DNA of 64,000 bases from Mycolicibacterium anyangense (GTDB taxonomy: Bacteria > Actinomycetota > Actinomycetes > Mycobacteriales > Mycobacteriaceae). Shown here one piece after another: positions 16,579 to 26,935 of the stretch; the stretch's first letter is position 1, and each line of letters begins with the position of its first letter. A program made the translations under genes and the position numbers. The stretch is from positions 1,302,001-1,366,000 of the forward strand of contig NZ_AP022620.1 of NCBI RefSeq assembly GCF_010731855.1, written 5' to 3'. The notes below the pieces were generated by a model, which was not told where the DNA came from, searched no databases, and worked only from the letters and a program-made list of their open reading frames with translations.

Positions 16579-19504
16579 GCACCCGGTCGAGCATGTCGAC
16601 GAAGAAGTCGGCCGACTCCCGGGTGATGCACATCGGCGGCTTGACCTTCAGCACGTTCTGCCGGTCACCGGTGGGCTGCACGATCACCCCGAGCTCGCGC
16701 ATCCGCTCACAGATCGCGGCGGTCTCCTCGGCGGCCGGCTCCAGCGTGCCGCGGTCCCGGACGAGTTCGATGCCCATGTAGAGCCCGCTGCCGTGCACGG
16801 TGCCGATCAGCTGATGACGGTCGGCCATCGCCTCGATGCGGGCCCTGAGATGATCGCCGATGCTCAGCGCGTTCTCCTGCAGGCGCTCCTTGACCAGCAT
16901 GTCGAGCACCGTCAGGCCGACCACGCAGGACACCGGGCTGCCACCTGCGGAGGAGAAGAAGTAACCCTGGGTGCGGTACTTCTCGGCGATCGCCCGGGTG
17001 GTGATCACCGCGCCCAACGGCTGCCCGTTGCCCATCGCCTTGGCGACGGTGACGATGTCGGGAACGACCTCCTGCTGCTGGAACGCCCAGAACCAGCGGC
17101 CCGTGCGGCCGTAGCCGACCTGCACCTCGTCGGCGATCGCCAACCCACCCGCGGCGCGGATCGCGCCGTAGACAGCCCGCAGGTAGCCGTCCGGCAGAGC
17201 CATGCCGCCTGCGTTGCCGTAGAACGGTTCGCAGATGAAGGCCGCCGGCGGATGTCCTTGCGCCACAAGACCTTCGATGATGGCCACCGCGTCGGGTGCA
17301 TACCGCGAGGCGTCCCGGCCACGGTAGTCACCGCGGTAGGCGTTCGGCGAGGGCACGGTGTGCACCCACGACGGGCGGGTCTCGAGCGCGTTGGGGTTGT
17401 CGGCCACCGAGGTGGACACCGCGTCGGTCGCGTAGGTCCAGCCGTGATAGGCCTCGGCCACCGCGACGATGTCGTGCCGGCCGGTGTTGGCCATCGCGAG
17501 TCGCAACGCCAGATCACCGGCCTCCGAGCCGGAGTTCACCAGGAACACGGTGTCCAGCGGGTCGGGCAGAGTAGCGGCCAGTCGCTCGGAGAGCTCCACC
17601 ACGGCGCCGTAGTTGAACCGCGAGTTGGTGTTCAGCCTGCGCCACTGCCGGGCGACCGCGTCGGCCAGCACCGGGTGACCGTGGCCCAGGATCGCCACGT
17701 TGTTGACCATGTCGAGATAGCTGCGGCCGTCGGTGGCCAGCATGTGCTCGCGCCAGCCCCGTTCGATCTGGGGTGGGTTCTGGTAGTAGTGCTCCTGCAC
17801 GCTGGCAAACGAATCGGCCCGGCGGCGCCACAGCGCCTCGCTGTCGCCGCCGGAGGGTGCCAACGGCGACAGCCCGAGCAGGGAAGCCGGGTCGGCCACC
17901 AGGGGCAGCCAGCCCGCCGAGTACTCCGGACGTACCAGGTCGGGTACGGCGATATCGGGCTGGTGTCGGTACTGGATCCAGACGCGGCCGTCGACCACGC
18001 CCAGCGTCGCACCGGCGGCGACGTCACCGCCGGCGCGCAGTCCGGGATCCGCTCTCAGCGCGCCGCGCACCAGCACCGATCCGGACGTTCCGGTCAGCAC
18101 GAGGGTGTCGGCGGTCGCGGACTCGACCACGCCGGCCCACGGGGCGGTCACCGTCAGCGGGGCGGCCGGCCACAGGTCGATTCCGGTACCCACGGTCGCC
18201 GGCGACTCGGCACGCAACAGGGCCGACCGGCTCACCCGCGGCTGGCCGAAACCGGTGATCACCGCGGCGGCCCCACCGGCGAGTTCGGCGGCCGCCAACT
18301 GGTCTTCGCAGGCCGGGTCCAGCCAGGCACCGGCATCCATCGCGTCGGAATCCAGCGAGAGGTCCAGCCGTGCCACCGCACCGGTGTCCAGCCCGGCGAT
18401 CAGCGGCGCGTCAGACGTGACCCGTGCGTCCAGGCGAGCGTTGGGGTGCGCCAGGCCGAGGCGGTCGCGGATCAGCGCCGTCATCACCTCGGTCGGCACC
18501 TCGGTGGCGCGTTCGAAGATGCGCCACTCGAAGTCCAGCGCGCTGGTGGCGTACTCGTTGTCCGTATCGATGCTCGCCTGGTGGATTCCGCTGACCACCA
18601 ACACCGCAGCACGCAGGACGACCAGCGGCCAGAGCGCCTCGATCTCGGCCGGGGACAGCGGGCGCACGGCGTTGAAGGCGGCGATGGCCGGCAGTGTCGC
18701 GGCGGGCTCGCCGCCTTCGTGGCGCAGCAGCGAGGACACCGCGACGGCCAGCTCCGCGACCGTCCAGGACCGGGTCAGATCGCCGAGGTCGATGATGCCG
18801 TCGGGTAGCCGACCGTCCTGCGCCGACGCGCACACCACGTTGTCGTCGGTGATGTCACCGTGGATCACCTGGACCGGGAGGTCGTCGCCGAGATCGGCGA
18901 CCACACTCCAGGCCGCTGCGGTGGCGGCTTCGACGGCCTCCCGACGAGCGGCATCGGTCATGTGCTCGGCCAGCAGTTCCACCGTGCGCTGGGCGAAGCG
19001 CAGGTCCCACTGCAGGATACGGTCGACGCCGGGGTGCTCGAAGCCGGCCAGCGCCCGGCAGGTGCGCCCGGCCAGCGTGCCCAGCGCCGCTGCCTGGCCG
19101 GGCGCGACGTAGTGGTCGCCGCTCATGGTGCCGCCGGACAGATAGGTGATGATCCGGCCGTAGAGGACGGTGCCGTCGGGCGCCCGTAATTCGGCGATCG
19201 GCGGATGGCCGGGCCGCTCGATGTTGGTGGCCGCCCGGACGCCGGGCTCGGTCTGGGAGATATAGGCCGCCGCGGCATCCTGGGCTTCCAGCTCGAGGCG
19301 GGAGAACGCCGGGTTGGCGATCTTGAGCACACCGATCTGTGCGCCGTCGGCACCGGTGAGTAGAAAGTTGGCGTCCTGCTGGCTGCCCAACGGCGTGACC
19401 TCGGCGTCGACGCCGAAATGTGCGGAGGCGATATCGACTGCCTGAGCGGGAGTGATCGCCGGGACGGGTAGTTCCTCGGCCTGGAAGAAGTCGAACAGGG
19501 TCAT
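16562..19504 (-). CDS. APH-type kinase fused to a class-III aminotransferase-fold (phospholyase-like) enzyme
   Basis: A 980-residue three-part fusion. Residues about 15-350 are an APH/homoserine-kinase-II-like kinase: Lys61 in [13 protein letters not shown] at 215-222, IDLGD at 238-242. Residues about 430-525 form a beta domain resembling the M23-peptidase/biotinyl-type barrel. Residues about 555-980 are a PLP-dependent class-III aminotransferase fold: GSEAGD at 659-664, DEVQ at 792-795, catalytic Lys822 in TVAKAMGNG. Separate eukaryotic relatives are hydroxylysine kinase and ammoniophospholyases, so one polypeptide may phosphorylate an amino alcohol and then eliminate ammonia and phosphate (inference). 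I chose the ATG at 19504; the frame is open further upstream without conserved sequence. Confidence 0.85.
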   Translation of the reverse strand: MTLFDFFQAEELPVPAITPAQAVDIASAHFGVDAEVTPLGSQQDANFLLTGADGAQIGVLKIANPAFSRLELEAQDAAAAYISQTEPGVRAATNIERPGHPPIAELRAPDGTVLYGRIITYLSGGTMSGDHYVAPGQAAALGTLAGRTCRALAGFEHPGVDRILQWDLRFAQRTVELLAEHMTDAARREAVEAATAAAWSVVADLGDDLPVQVIHGDITDDNVVCASAQDGRLPDGIIDLGDLTRSWTVAELAVAVSSLLRHEGGEPAATLPAIAAFNAVRPLSPAEIEALWPLVVLRAAVLVVSGIHQASIDTDNEYATSALDFEWRIFERATEVPTEVMTALIRDRLGLAHPNARLDARVTSDAPLIAGLDTGAVARLDLSLDSDAMDAGAWLDPACEDQLAAAELAGGAAAVITGFGQPRVSRSALLRAESPATVGTGIDLWPAAPLTVTAPWAGVVESATADTLVLTGTSGSVLVRGALRADPGLRAGGDVAAGATLGVVDGRVWIQYRHQPDIAVPDLVRPEYSAGWLPLVADPASLLGLSPLAPSGGDSEALWRRRADSFASVQEHYYQNPPQIERGWREHMLATDGRSYLDMVNNVAILGHGHPVLADAVARQWRRLNTNSRFNYGAVVELSERLAATLPDPLDTVFLVNSGSEAGDLALRLAMANTGRHDIVAVAEAYHGWTYATDAVSTSVADNPNALETRPSWVHTVPSPNAYRGDYRGRDASRYAPDAVAIIEGLVAQGHPPAAFICEPFYGNAGGMALPDGYLRAVYGAIRAAGGLAIADEVQVGYGRTGRWFWAFQQQEVVPDIVTVAKAMGNGQPLGAVITTRAIAEKYRTQGYFFSSAGGSPVSCVVGLTVLDMLVKERLQENALSIGDHLRARIEAMADRHQLIGTVHGSGLYMGIELVRDRGTLEPAAEETAAICERMRELGVIVQPTGDRQNVLKVKPPMCITRESADFFVDMLDRVLTTGF

Positions 19505-19625
19505 CTCGCTACTCGGGCATCCTCGTGGGCAATTGGCGGTCTCACTGTACTGCTGCACCCATCGCCGCGAGGTCGGGTGAACGACAGCCGTGGTACACCG
19601 GCGACGGTGCCGATACGGTGACAAC

Positions 19626-20183
19626 ATGCGGGCGCTGATCATCGTCGACGTACAGAACGATTTCTGCGAGGGCGGGTCGCTGGCCGTCGCGGGCGGCCGG
19701 GCCGTGGTGCGGGCGATCAACACGCTGCTGGCCGGCGATCACGGCTATGCCCACGTGGTGGCCACCAAGGATCTTCACATCGACCCCGGTGGCCACTTCG
19801 CCGAGGAACCGGACTACATCGACTCCTGGCCGGCACACTGCGTGGCTGGCACTGCGGGCGCCGACTTCCACCCGGACCTGGACACCGCGCCGATCGAGGA
19901 GGTGTTTCACAAGGGCGCCTACACCGCCGCCTACAGCGGGTTCGAGGGCGCCGCCGACGGCACCCCGCTCGACGAGTGGTTGCGGTCCCGGGGGGTCGAC
20001 GAAGTCGACGTCGTCGGTATCGCCACCGACTACTGCGTTCGGGAGACGGCCGACGACGCCGCCGACGCGGGCTTTCGGACCCGGGTCCTGCTCGATCTGA
20101 CCGCTGGTGTCGCCGAGCAGAGCACAGCTGCCGCGCTCGACGACATGCGGAACCACGGGGTGGAACTGGTGCATACCGCCTGA
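19626..20183 (+). CDS. pncA: Nicotinamidase/pyrazinamidase
   Basis: A 185-residue isochorismatase-fold amidase that hydrolyses nicotinamide to nicotinate for NAD recycling; in mycobacteria the enzyme also activates pyrazinamide. Active-site residues are all present: Asp8, Lys96 and Cys137 (triad) and the metal ligands Asp49, His51, His57 and His71. His57, which is Asp in M. bovis, is conserved here. Sequence and length are very close to M. tuberculosis PncA (186 residues; the Cys shifts by one because of a one-residue gap). The ATG at 19626 fits this alignment. Its stop overlaps the next start by one base, as TGATG. Confidence 0.96.
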   Translation: MRALIIVDVQNDFCEGGSLAVAGGRAVVRAINTLLAGDHGYAHVVATKDLHIDPGGHFAEEPDYIDSWPAHCVAGTAGADFHPDLDTAPIEEVFHKGAYTAAYSGFEGAADGTPLDEWLRSRGVDEVDVVGIATDYCVRETADDAADAGFRTRVLLDLTAGVAEQSTAAALDDMRNHGVELVHTA

Positions 20184-20974
20184 TGTCAGGTCCGCGCTCG
20201 GATCTCCTAGCCGCCGTGCAGCGTTCACCGGAGGCGGCCGCCACGCACGACCGCCCGGGATGGGTGGGCTTGTTCGCCCCCGACGGCCGGGTGGAGGATC
20301 CCGTCGGGTCACGACCGCACGTCGGAGGCCACGCGATCGGCCGGTTCTACGACACCTTCATCGGACCGCGCGACATCGTCTTCCACCCGGACGCCGACAT
20401 CGTCTGCGGCTCGACGGTGATCAGGGACGTGGTACTCGGGGTAGCGATGGGCCCTTCGGTGACCATGCGGATACCGGCGGTGCTGCGCTACGACCTGCGC
20501 CAGGTGGACGGCGAGTGGAAATTCCAACGGCTGCAAGCATATTGGGAGCTTCCGGCGATGATGCTGCAGTTCCTGGGTAACGGCCTGGCCGCCGGGTCGC
20601 AGGGAATGGCGCTGAGCCGGGCACTGCTGGGTAACCAGGGTCTGCGGGGCGCGGTCGGCTTTGCGGCCGGCTTCCGTGGACCCCGGATCCGCGGTAGGCG
20701 CACGGTCCGTGCGCTGCTGGATGCCATCGCAGTCGGCGACGAACTACGCGCTCGCCGCACCCTGACCTCCGGTGCGGTCGTCACCCGTGCAGAACGGACG
20801 ACCATGAAGTTCAGCGCGCTCCGCGAGGAACTGAGCGGACGATCGCCGGTGAAGATCCTGGTCGCCGGATCGTCGGTCACGGTGTCATTGGCGGGTCCGG
20901 CACCGGCGGTGCTCGTCGCGGAGTTGGTGGACAGTGGCCGGGCGATCAGCACGCTGACCTACTTCGCCGAATAA
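20183..20974 (+). CDS. Rv2042c-like protein with an NTF2/ketosteroid-isomerase-like N-terminus
   Basis: A 263-residue protein. Residues about 1-125 look like an NTF2/SnoaL-like fold (GWVGLFAPDGRVEDPVGS, later YDLRQVDGEWKFQRLQAYWE). A second part of about 130 residues with basic loops (FRGPRIRGRRTVR) and a C-terminal beta region follows. Its position directly after pncA with a 1-nt overlap, and its size, match the pncA-Rv2042c pair of M. tuberculosis, so it is probably the orthologue. Function is unknown. Translational coupling implies co-production with the nicotinamidase. Confidence 0.8.
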   Translation: MSGPRSDLLAAVQRSPEAAATHDRPGWVGLFAPDGRVEDPVGSRPHVGGHAIGRFYDTFIGPRDIVFHPDADIVCGSTVIRDVVLGVAMGPSVTMRIPAVLRYDLRQVDGEWKFQRLQAYWELPAMMLQFLGNGLAAGSQGMALSRALLGNQGLRGAVGFAAGFRGPRIRGRRTVRALLDAIAVGDELRARRTLTSGAVVTRAERTTMKFSALREELSGRSPVKILVAGSSVTVSLAGPAPAVLVAELVDSGRAISTLTYFAE

Positions 20975-20977
20975 GAA

Positions 20978-21796
20978 CTACATCCGGGCGAATCGGGCCA
21001 GCACGAAACAGTAGGCGCCATAGGCGGCCAGACCCACGGCGGCAAGGATCAGCAGCAGCTTGCCGAACGGAGCCTGGCCCAGGCTCTTGACCGCGGCGTC
21101 CAATCCAGCACCCTTGGCGGGGTCTGAGGTCACCGTCGCCACGACCAATAGAACCCCGGCACCTCCCAGAACCAGTCCCTTGGCGACATAGCCGAGCATG
21201 CCCAGCACCGTCACCGTACGGTGTTCGGACTCCGACAGATCGTCGGAGAACTTCTGCGAGAGGCCCTTGTAGAGGTGATAGCCGCCGACCGCGATGATGC
21301 CCACGGCCGCACCCAGCAGCACCGCCTTGCCCCATCCCGTTTGCAGCAGGCGCGCCGTCAGGCTGACGTTCTCGGCGCTGTTGGACTTCCCGCCGCCGGT
21401 CGCAAACCGAACCGCGGTCATCGCGATGCCGGCGTAGACCACTGCCAGCGCAACCGATTTCACCCGATTGAAGACCTTCTTCGGGCCCCTGTCGGGCCGT
21501 CCCGGTTCGTTGGGGTGCGATCCGACCACGCTCTCGGCCAGGCGCCAGAGGGCCAGCGCAGCCAGTCCCACGGCCACCACCCACAGTGCCGGCGTTCCGC
21601 CGGGCTGCGCGGCCAGCGTGGCGATCGCCCCGGACTGGTCGGCATTGCCCGCCGAGCCGAACGCCAGGCGCGCGACGATGACGGCGATCAGCAGGTGCAG
21701 CAGCCCGCTGACGGCGTAACCGGTCCGGGCCGCAGAGACGAAGGCGGTGCTATCGGTCGCTCGATCCACCGCGCCGTGCACCGTATTGTCGGCCAT
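20978..21796 (-). CDS. DUF1206-family membrane protein
   Basis: A 272-residue membrane protein with three repeats of a two-helix unit, which is the DUF1206 architecture. Each unit starts near a glycine-rich helix (ARTGYAVSGLLHLLIAV, KSVALAVVYAGIAMTAV, LGMLGYVAKGLVLGG) and ends in an aromatic helix. Lys/Arg-rich loops suggest positive loops inside. Function unknown. The ATG at 21796 is the only reasonable start. The DedA gene lies 42 bp upstream in the same direction, so they may form an operon. Confidence 0.83.
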   Translation of the reverse strand: MADNTVHGAVDRATDSTAFVSAARTGYAVSGLLHLLIAVIVARLAFGSAGNADQSGAIATLAAQPGGTPALWVVAVGLAALALWRLAESVVGSHPNEPGRPDRGPKKVFNRVKSVALAVVYAGIAMTAVRFATGGGKSNSAENVSLTARLLQTGWGKAVLLGAAVGIIAVGGYHLYKGLSQKFSDDLSESEHRTVTVLGMLGYVAKGLVLGGAGVLLVVATVTSDPAKGAGLDAAVKSLGQAPFGKLLLILAAVGLAAYGAYCFVLARFARM

Positions 21797-21838
21797 GGCA
21801 ATTGGGCTTCCCTCGATGACCGCCGGGCAAACCGGGCG

Positions 21839-22495
21839 CTACTTCGCGTGTCGCAGGGTCTCCCAGTCGTGCTCGTCCTCGAGTTGTTCGATCAACGCGC
21901 GGGTGCGGTCCTTGAGGAGCAGGGTCATCCCGATGCCCACGATGACGGCCACCAGCAGCGCTACCCAGGAGAAGCGCGACAGCCATTTCTCGGCGGCCAG
22001 ACCCAGGAAGTACACCACCGCGGTGGTGCCACCCGCCCAGCACAGCGCACCCGAGGCATTGGCGGCCAGGAAGTGCGGATACCGCATCCGCAGTGCACCG
22101 GCCAGCGGCCCGGCCAGGATCCGCAGCAGCGCCATGAACCGGCCGAAGAACACTGCCCAGACACCCCATCGGGTGAACAGCTGCTTGGCCAGCGCGACGT
22201 GGCCGGGACCGAAGTGTTTGGGGAACCGGTTGCCGAGCTTCTCGAACAGCCCCATGCCGAAGCGGCGACCGATGCTGTAGCCGATCGAGTCACCGATGAT
22301 CGCGCCGATGGTGGCCGCCGCACCCACCCACACCGGTGAGATGTCCAGGGTGTGCCGCGAGGCCAGCAGCGCGGCACTGACCAGAGCTATCTCACCGGGC
22401 AGCGGGATGCCCAGACTCTCGGCACCGATGATGAGACCCACCACCAGGTACACCGCCAACGGCGGAATGGACTCCAGGATCGCCTCGACGTTCAC
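21839..22495 (-). CDS. DedA-family (SNARE-associated) membrane protein
   Basis: A 218-residue polytopic membrane protein of the DedA/VTT family. Recognisable features are the re-entrant-loop region (GAESLGIPLPGEIALVSAALL, with the conserved Glu and Pro residues), then GDSIGYSIGRRFG and FFGRFMALLRILAGPLAG with the family's conserved arginines. DedA proteins are implicated in membrane lipid homeostasis and flipping of undecaprenyl phosphate or phospholipids. The start is GTG. The C-terminal 20 residues are charged and cytoplasmic. Confidence 0.88.
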   Translation of the reverse strand: MNVEAILESIPPLAVYLVVGLIIGAESLGIPLPGEIALVSAALLASRHTLDISPVWVGAAATIGAIIGDSIGYSIGRRFGMGLFEKLGNRFPKHFGPGHVALAKQLFTRWGVWAVFFGRFMALLRILAGPLAGALRMRYPHFLAANASGALCWAGGTTAVVYFLGLAAEKWLSRFSWVALLVAVIVGIGMTLLLKDRTRALIEQLEDEHDWETLRHAK

Positions 22496-22522
22496 CGGGC
22501 AAGCTTAAGGGTCTCGCCGCGC

Positions 22523-23386
22523 TCAGGCCTCGCGCTTGCGGCGGTACAGCGTGCCCAGACCCAGCAACACCAGGCTGAACACCAGGATGGCCGTGGCCAG
22601 CACGTTGATCTGGGGCGGTACCGCCGCTTTCACCGCGGCGTTGACGTAGAGCGGGTAGGTCGTGGTCGAGCCGCTGACGAAGTAGGTGATGATGAAGTCG
22701 TCGAGCGACAGCGCGAACGACAGCATCGCCGCCGCCACGATGCCCGGCACGATCAGCGGCAACGTCACCTTGAAGAACGTCCTCGTCGGGTTGGCGCCCA
22801 GGTCCAGTGAGGCGTCCTCCAGCGTCCAGTCGAAGCCACGGATCCGGGCCCGCACCGTCATCGCGATGAAGCTGATCTCGAAGGCCACGTGGGCAATCAG
22901 GATCGTGGTGTAGCCGGTGGCCCAGCCCAGGTCCAGGAACAGCGTCAGCAACGAGGCACCCATCACCACTTCGGGTGAGGTCAGCGGCAGCACCAGGAAG
23001 GTGTCCACCGCCTTGCTGCCCCGGAACCGTTGGCGCACAAGGGCAATGGCTACCAGAGTGCCCAAAACGACAGCGATCAACGTGGAGACCAGTGCGACGT
23101 TCAAGCTGAGCTTCAACGCGCTGGTCAACGCCGGATACTTGAACGGGTTGGCCCAGTTGTCCAGCGTGAAGCCCTGCCAGGTGTAGTTGAACTTGCCCGC
23201 GGGCTTGTTGAACGAGAACACCACGATCACCAGGATCGGCAGGAACAGATACGCCAGCACCAGACCGGCCAGGATCCGCAGCGCGACGTCGCCGAGCTTG
23301 AAGCTGCCGCGGACGTTGCGGCCGGGCTTGGCCAGCCCGCCATGGTCGATCGTCTGAGCGATCGCCGCACCCGCCTCGGTCGTCAT
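22523..23386 (-). CDS. Polyamine-type ABC transporter permease (PotC-like)
   Basis: A 287-residue inner-membrane permease with six hydrophobic helices and the binding-protein-dependent permease EAA-type loop (EDASLDLGANPTRTFFKVTLP at about residues 190-210). It is the last gene of a four-gene spermidine/putrescine-type uptake operon (ATPase, binding protein, permease B, permease C). The start overlaps the upstream permease stop by 4 nt. The N-terminus is 25-30 residues longer than in many PotC proteins and is charged, so it lies inside the cell. The substrate class is inferred from the whole operon. Confidence 0.88.
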   Translation of the reverse strand: MTTEAGAAIAQTIDHGGLAKPGRNVRGSFKLGDVALRILAGLVLAYLFLPILVIVVFSFNKPAGKFNYTWQGFTLDNWANPFKYPALTSALKLSLNVALVSTLIAVVLGTLVAIALVRQRFRGSKAVDTFLVLPLTSPEVVMGASLLTLFLDLGWATGYTTILIAHVAFEISFIAMTVRARIRGFDWTLEDASLDLGANPTRTFFKVTLPLIVPGIVAAAMLSFALSLDDFIITYFVSGSTTTYPLYVNAAVKAAVPPQINVLATAILVFSLVLLGLGTLYRRKREA

Positions 23387-24258
23387 ACCAGGTCCTCCGT
23401 GCCCAATGCCCGGGTGTACATCAACACGCCGGCCAGGATCAGCGCCATCAGCACGAAGCTCAGGGCCGCCGCCGCCGGATAGTCCTTGACCACGAGGAAC
23501 TGCTTCTGGATCACATTGCCGATCATCGTGTTCTGGGTGCTGCCCAGGTAATCGGCGTTGATGAAGTCACCGACCGCGGGGATGAACACCAGCATGCTGC
23601 CGGCCAGCACGCCGGGCATCGCCAGCGGCAGGATCACCTTCCCGAACATCCTGCGATTGGTGGCGTACAGATCCCGGGACGCCTCCAGGAGGCGGGCGTC
23701 GATCTTCTCCAGGCTGACGTACAACGGCAGGATCATGAAGATGACCCAGTTGTAGGTCAGACCGCCGATGACAGCCCAGCTGGTGGACAGCAGCCGGCCA
23801 TCGGACGGCAGCAGCCCCAGCGAGCCCAGTGTGTGCACCACCCACCCGTCGTCGGCGAGGATCGTCTTCCACGCCAGCGTGCGGATCAGGAACGTCACGA
23901 AGAACGGCAGGATCACCAAGCCCAGCAACAGGTTCTTGAACCGCCCGGCCTTGAACGCGATCACGTAGGCCAACGGGAATGCCAGCAACGCGCACAACAC
24001 CGTCGCCGACAGTGCATACCCGAAGGAGCGCAGGATCTGCTCCTTGTACTCGGTGAGCGCATGGCCGTAATTGCTGAAATCCCAGGCGAATTCGAGCTTG
24101 GGCAGGTAGATCGAGCCACCCATGTTCGACAGCGAGGTCCGGAACAGCGAGACGAACGGCACCACATAGAAGATCCCGAGGTACGCCAGGGCGGGCAGGA
24201 TCATCAGGTATGGCGCCAGCTTGCTCCGCTGCCGGTTGCTGCTGGCTACACCGGCCAT
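23383..24258 (-). CDS. Polyamine-type ABC transporter permease (PotB-like)
   Basis: A 291-residue permease with six membrane helices. The EAA loop reads EASRDLYATNRRMFGKVILPLA. Family context in the first third is VVPFVSLFRTSLSN. It pairs with the PotC-like permease to form the channel for the lipoprotein-delivered substrate. It starts at ATG 24258, just 4 nt after the binding-protein stop, and its own stop overlaps the PotC-like start as ATGA. The operon order ATPase-binding protein-PotB-PotC is unusual in placing the receptor second. Confidence 0.88.
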   Translation of the reverse strand: MAGVASSNRQRSKLAPYLMILPALAYLGIFYVVPFVSLFRTSLSNMGGSIYLPKLEFAWDFSNYGHALTEYKEQILRSFGYALSATVLCALLAFPLAYVIAFKAGRFKNLLLGLVILPFFVTFLIRTLAWKTILADDGWVVHTLGSLGLLPSDGRLLSTSWAVIGGLTYNWVIFMILPLYVSLEKIDARLLEASRDLYATNRRMFGKVILPLAMPGVLAGSMLVFIPAVGDFINADYLGSTQNTMIGNVIQKQFLVVKDYPAAAALSFVLMALILAGVLMYTRALGTEDLV

Positions 24259-24262
24259 GGCG

Positions 24263-25453
24263 TCAGCCGCCGGTGACGGCGGCGTAGGCCTTGTTGAAGT
24301 CCGAGGTCTGCTGATCGGTCAGCGCGGCCCACGACTTCAGCTTGTCCAGCGTCGCCTGCGGCGGGTTGATCAACGGGTTGGAGGCCAGCTTCGGGTCGAT
24401 CTTGTTCAACTCGTCGGCCATGTCGGACAACACCGGGACGTACTGGGTGTGCGCGATCAGCTTGGCGTAGTTCGCCCGGTCGTAGACGTAGTTGATCCAC
24501 TCCTCGGCGGCCTTCTGATTCTGCGTGGTGTACGGGATCACCATGGTGTCGACGAAGGTGGTGCCGCCGGTCTCGGGAACGATGAACTTCAGGTCCGGGT
24601 TGTCCTTCTGCAGCTGGACCACGTCACCGGAGTAGGCCTGGGCGATCACGACGTTGCCGGACGCCAGATCGTCGGCGTAGTCGTTGCCGGTGAAGCGGCG
24701 GATCTGCCCCTTGTCCTTCTGCTCCTTGATCAGGTCGACGGCCTTCTGCACGCCTTCCATGGTCGGGTCCTCGACCGAGCCGCCCTGCGACAGGATGATC
24801 ATGCCCAGACCGTCCTGCATGTCGGACAGCAGGCTGATCTTGCCCTTGAACGCCGGATCCCACAGGTCGTCGATCTTGGTGATGTCGCGCCCGGTGGCCG
24901 CCCGGTTGTAGGCGAGCGCGGTCATACCCGACATGTAGGGCGCGCTGAACTTGCGGCCCGGGTCGGCCTTGGCATCGAGCAGGTCGGGACGCAGATTCTT
25001 CTTGTTGGTCCAGCGGCTTTCGCTGATCCCGTTCAGCCAGCCCAGACCGTTGAGGCGGGCCGCCATGAACTGGGTCGGCACCACCAGGTCGGCGCCGATG
25101 TCCTGCTTGCGCGAGAGGGGTTCCTTGTTCTTGGCGAACCACTCTTCGTTGTCGTTGTAGTCCTCTTTGTAGTCGACGGTCAGACCGGTGGCGGTCTGGA
25201 AGGCTGCGACGAATCCGTCGGCCATGTAGAGCGGCCAGTTCGAGATGCGCAGCTTGCCGGTCGCGGGCTTGCCGTCATCGGACGGGGTGGCCGGTCCGCT
25301 GCTGGAGGCGCTGGAGGAGTTGTCCGACTTGCTACAGGCGGCCAGGAAGCTCGAGCCCAGAGCAAGGGCGCCGACGGCCGCGGCACCGCCACCGATGAAC
25401 CGGCGCCGGGAGGCGAGCTGGGCGAAAAGTCGAGGGTCGATCTCTTTGGCCAT
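24263..25453 (-). CDS. Polyamine-type substrate-binding lipoprotein (PotD/F-like), probably Tat-exported
   Basis: A 396-residue extracytoplasmic solute-binding protein. The signal region has a twin-arginine motif SRRRFI (residues 15-20), a hydrophobic stretch and a lipobox ending LAAC, with acylated Cys40. It should therefore be exported folded by Tat and lipid-anchored. The mature part has PotD-like landmarks (LRISNWPLYM, DLVVPTQFMAARL, SLLSDMQDGLGMII, VIAQAYSGDVVQL, IPYTTQNQKAAEEWINYVY). It would capture spermidine, putrescine or a related cation and deliver it to the two permeases. Confidence 0.9.
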   Translation of the reverse strand: MAKEIDPRLFAQLASRRRFIGGGAAAVGALALGSSFLAACSKSDNSSSASSSGPATPSDDGKPATGKLRISNWPLYMADGFVAAFQTATGLTVDYKEDYNDNEEWFAKNKEPLSRKQDIGADLVVPTQFMAARLNGLGWLNGISESRWTNKKNLRPDLLDAKADPGRKFSAPYMSGMTALAYNRAATGRDITKIDDLWDPAFKGKISLLSDMQDGLGMIILSQGGSVEDPTMEGVQKAVDLIKEQKDKGQIRRFTGNDYADDLASGNVVIAQAYSGDVVQLQKDNPDLKFIVPETGGTTFVDTMVIPYTTQNQKAAEEWINYVYDRANYAKLIAHTQYVPVLSDMADELNKIDPKLASNPLINPPQATLDKLKSWAALTDQQTSDFNKAYAAVTGG

Positions 25454-25524
25454 GTGCGGTAAAGCCTTTCGTAAAAGGGAGGTCGATTGATGAAAGCAGG
25501 TTGTCGAGCGGGCGGAGTGCCGAT

Positions 25525-26721
<1,197 letters not shown>

Positions 26722-26728
26722 GGCCCGT

Positions 26729-26735
26729 CCTCCTT
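26729..26735 (-). promoter_or_regulatory. Ribosome-binding site fixing a CTG start
   Basis: On the minus strand AAGGAGG lies 7 nt before the CTG codon at 26719-26721. It is the only strong ribosome-binding site upstream of the conserved ATPase sequence. It supports CTG as the initiation codon of the PotA-like gene. Confidence 0.7.
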
Positions 26736-26935
26736 GTAGTCCCGTCGGCCGACAGACATGGCGATGCGTCGGCTCCCGTGGCTAAAACCATCGCGGATTT
26801 ATGGCCATTGCGCAACCGATTCCGCAACGAACTTCGATTTTTTCGATGGAATCCCTCGTCAGACCCCCGGTGCGGACGCGGCTTTCCGTGGAACGGCACC
26901 GCTCGCAGGTGTCGCTGGACGGATCTTATCGAGGA

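Noticed and set aside
16793..18808. 671-codon open frame on the plus strand inside the kinase/aminotransferase fusion
   Set aside because: Shadow frame rich in Arg, Gly, His and Gln with no recognisable domain.
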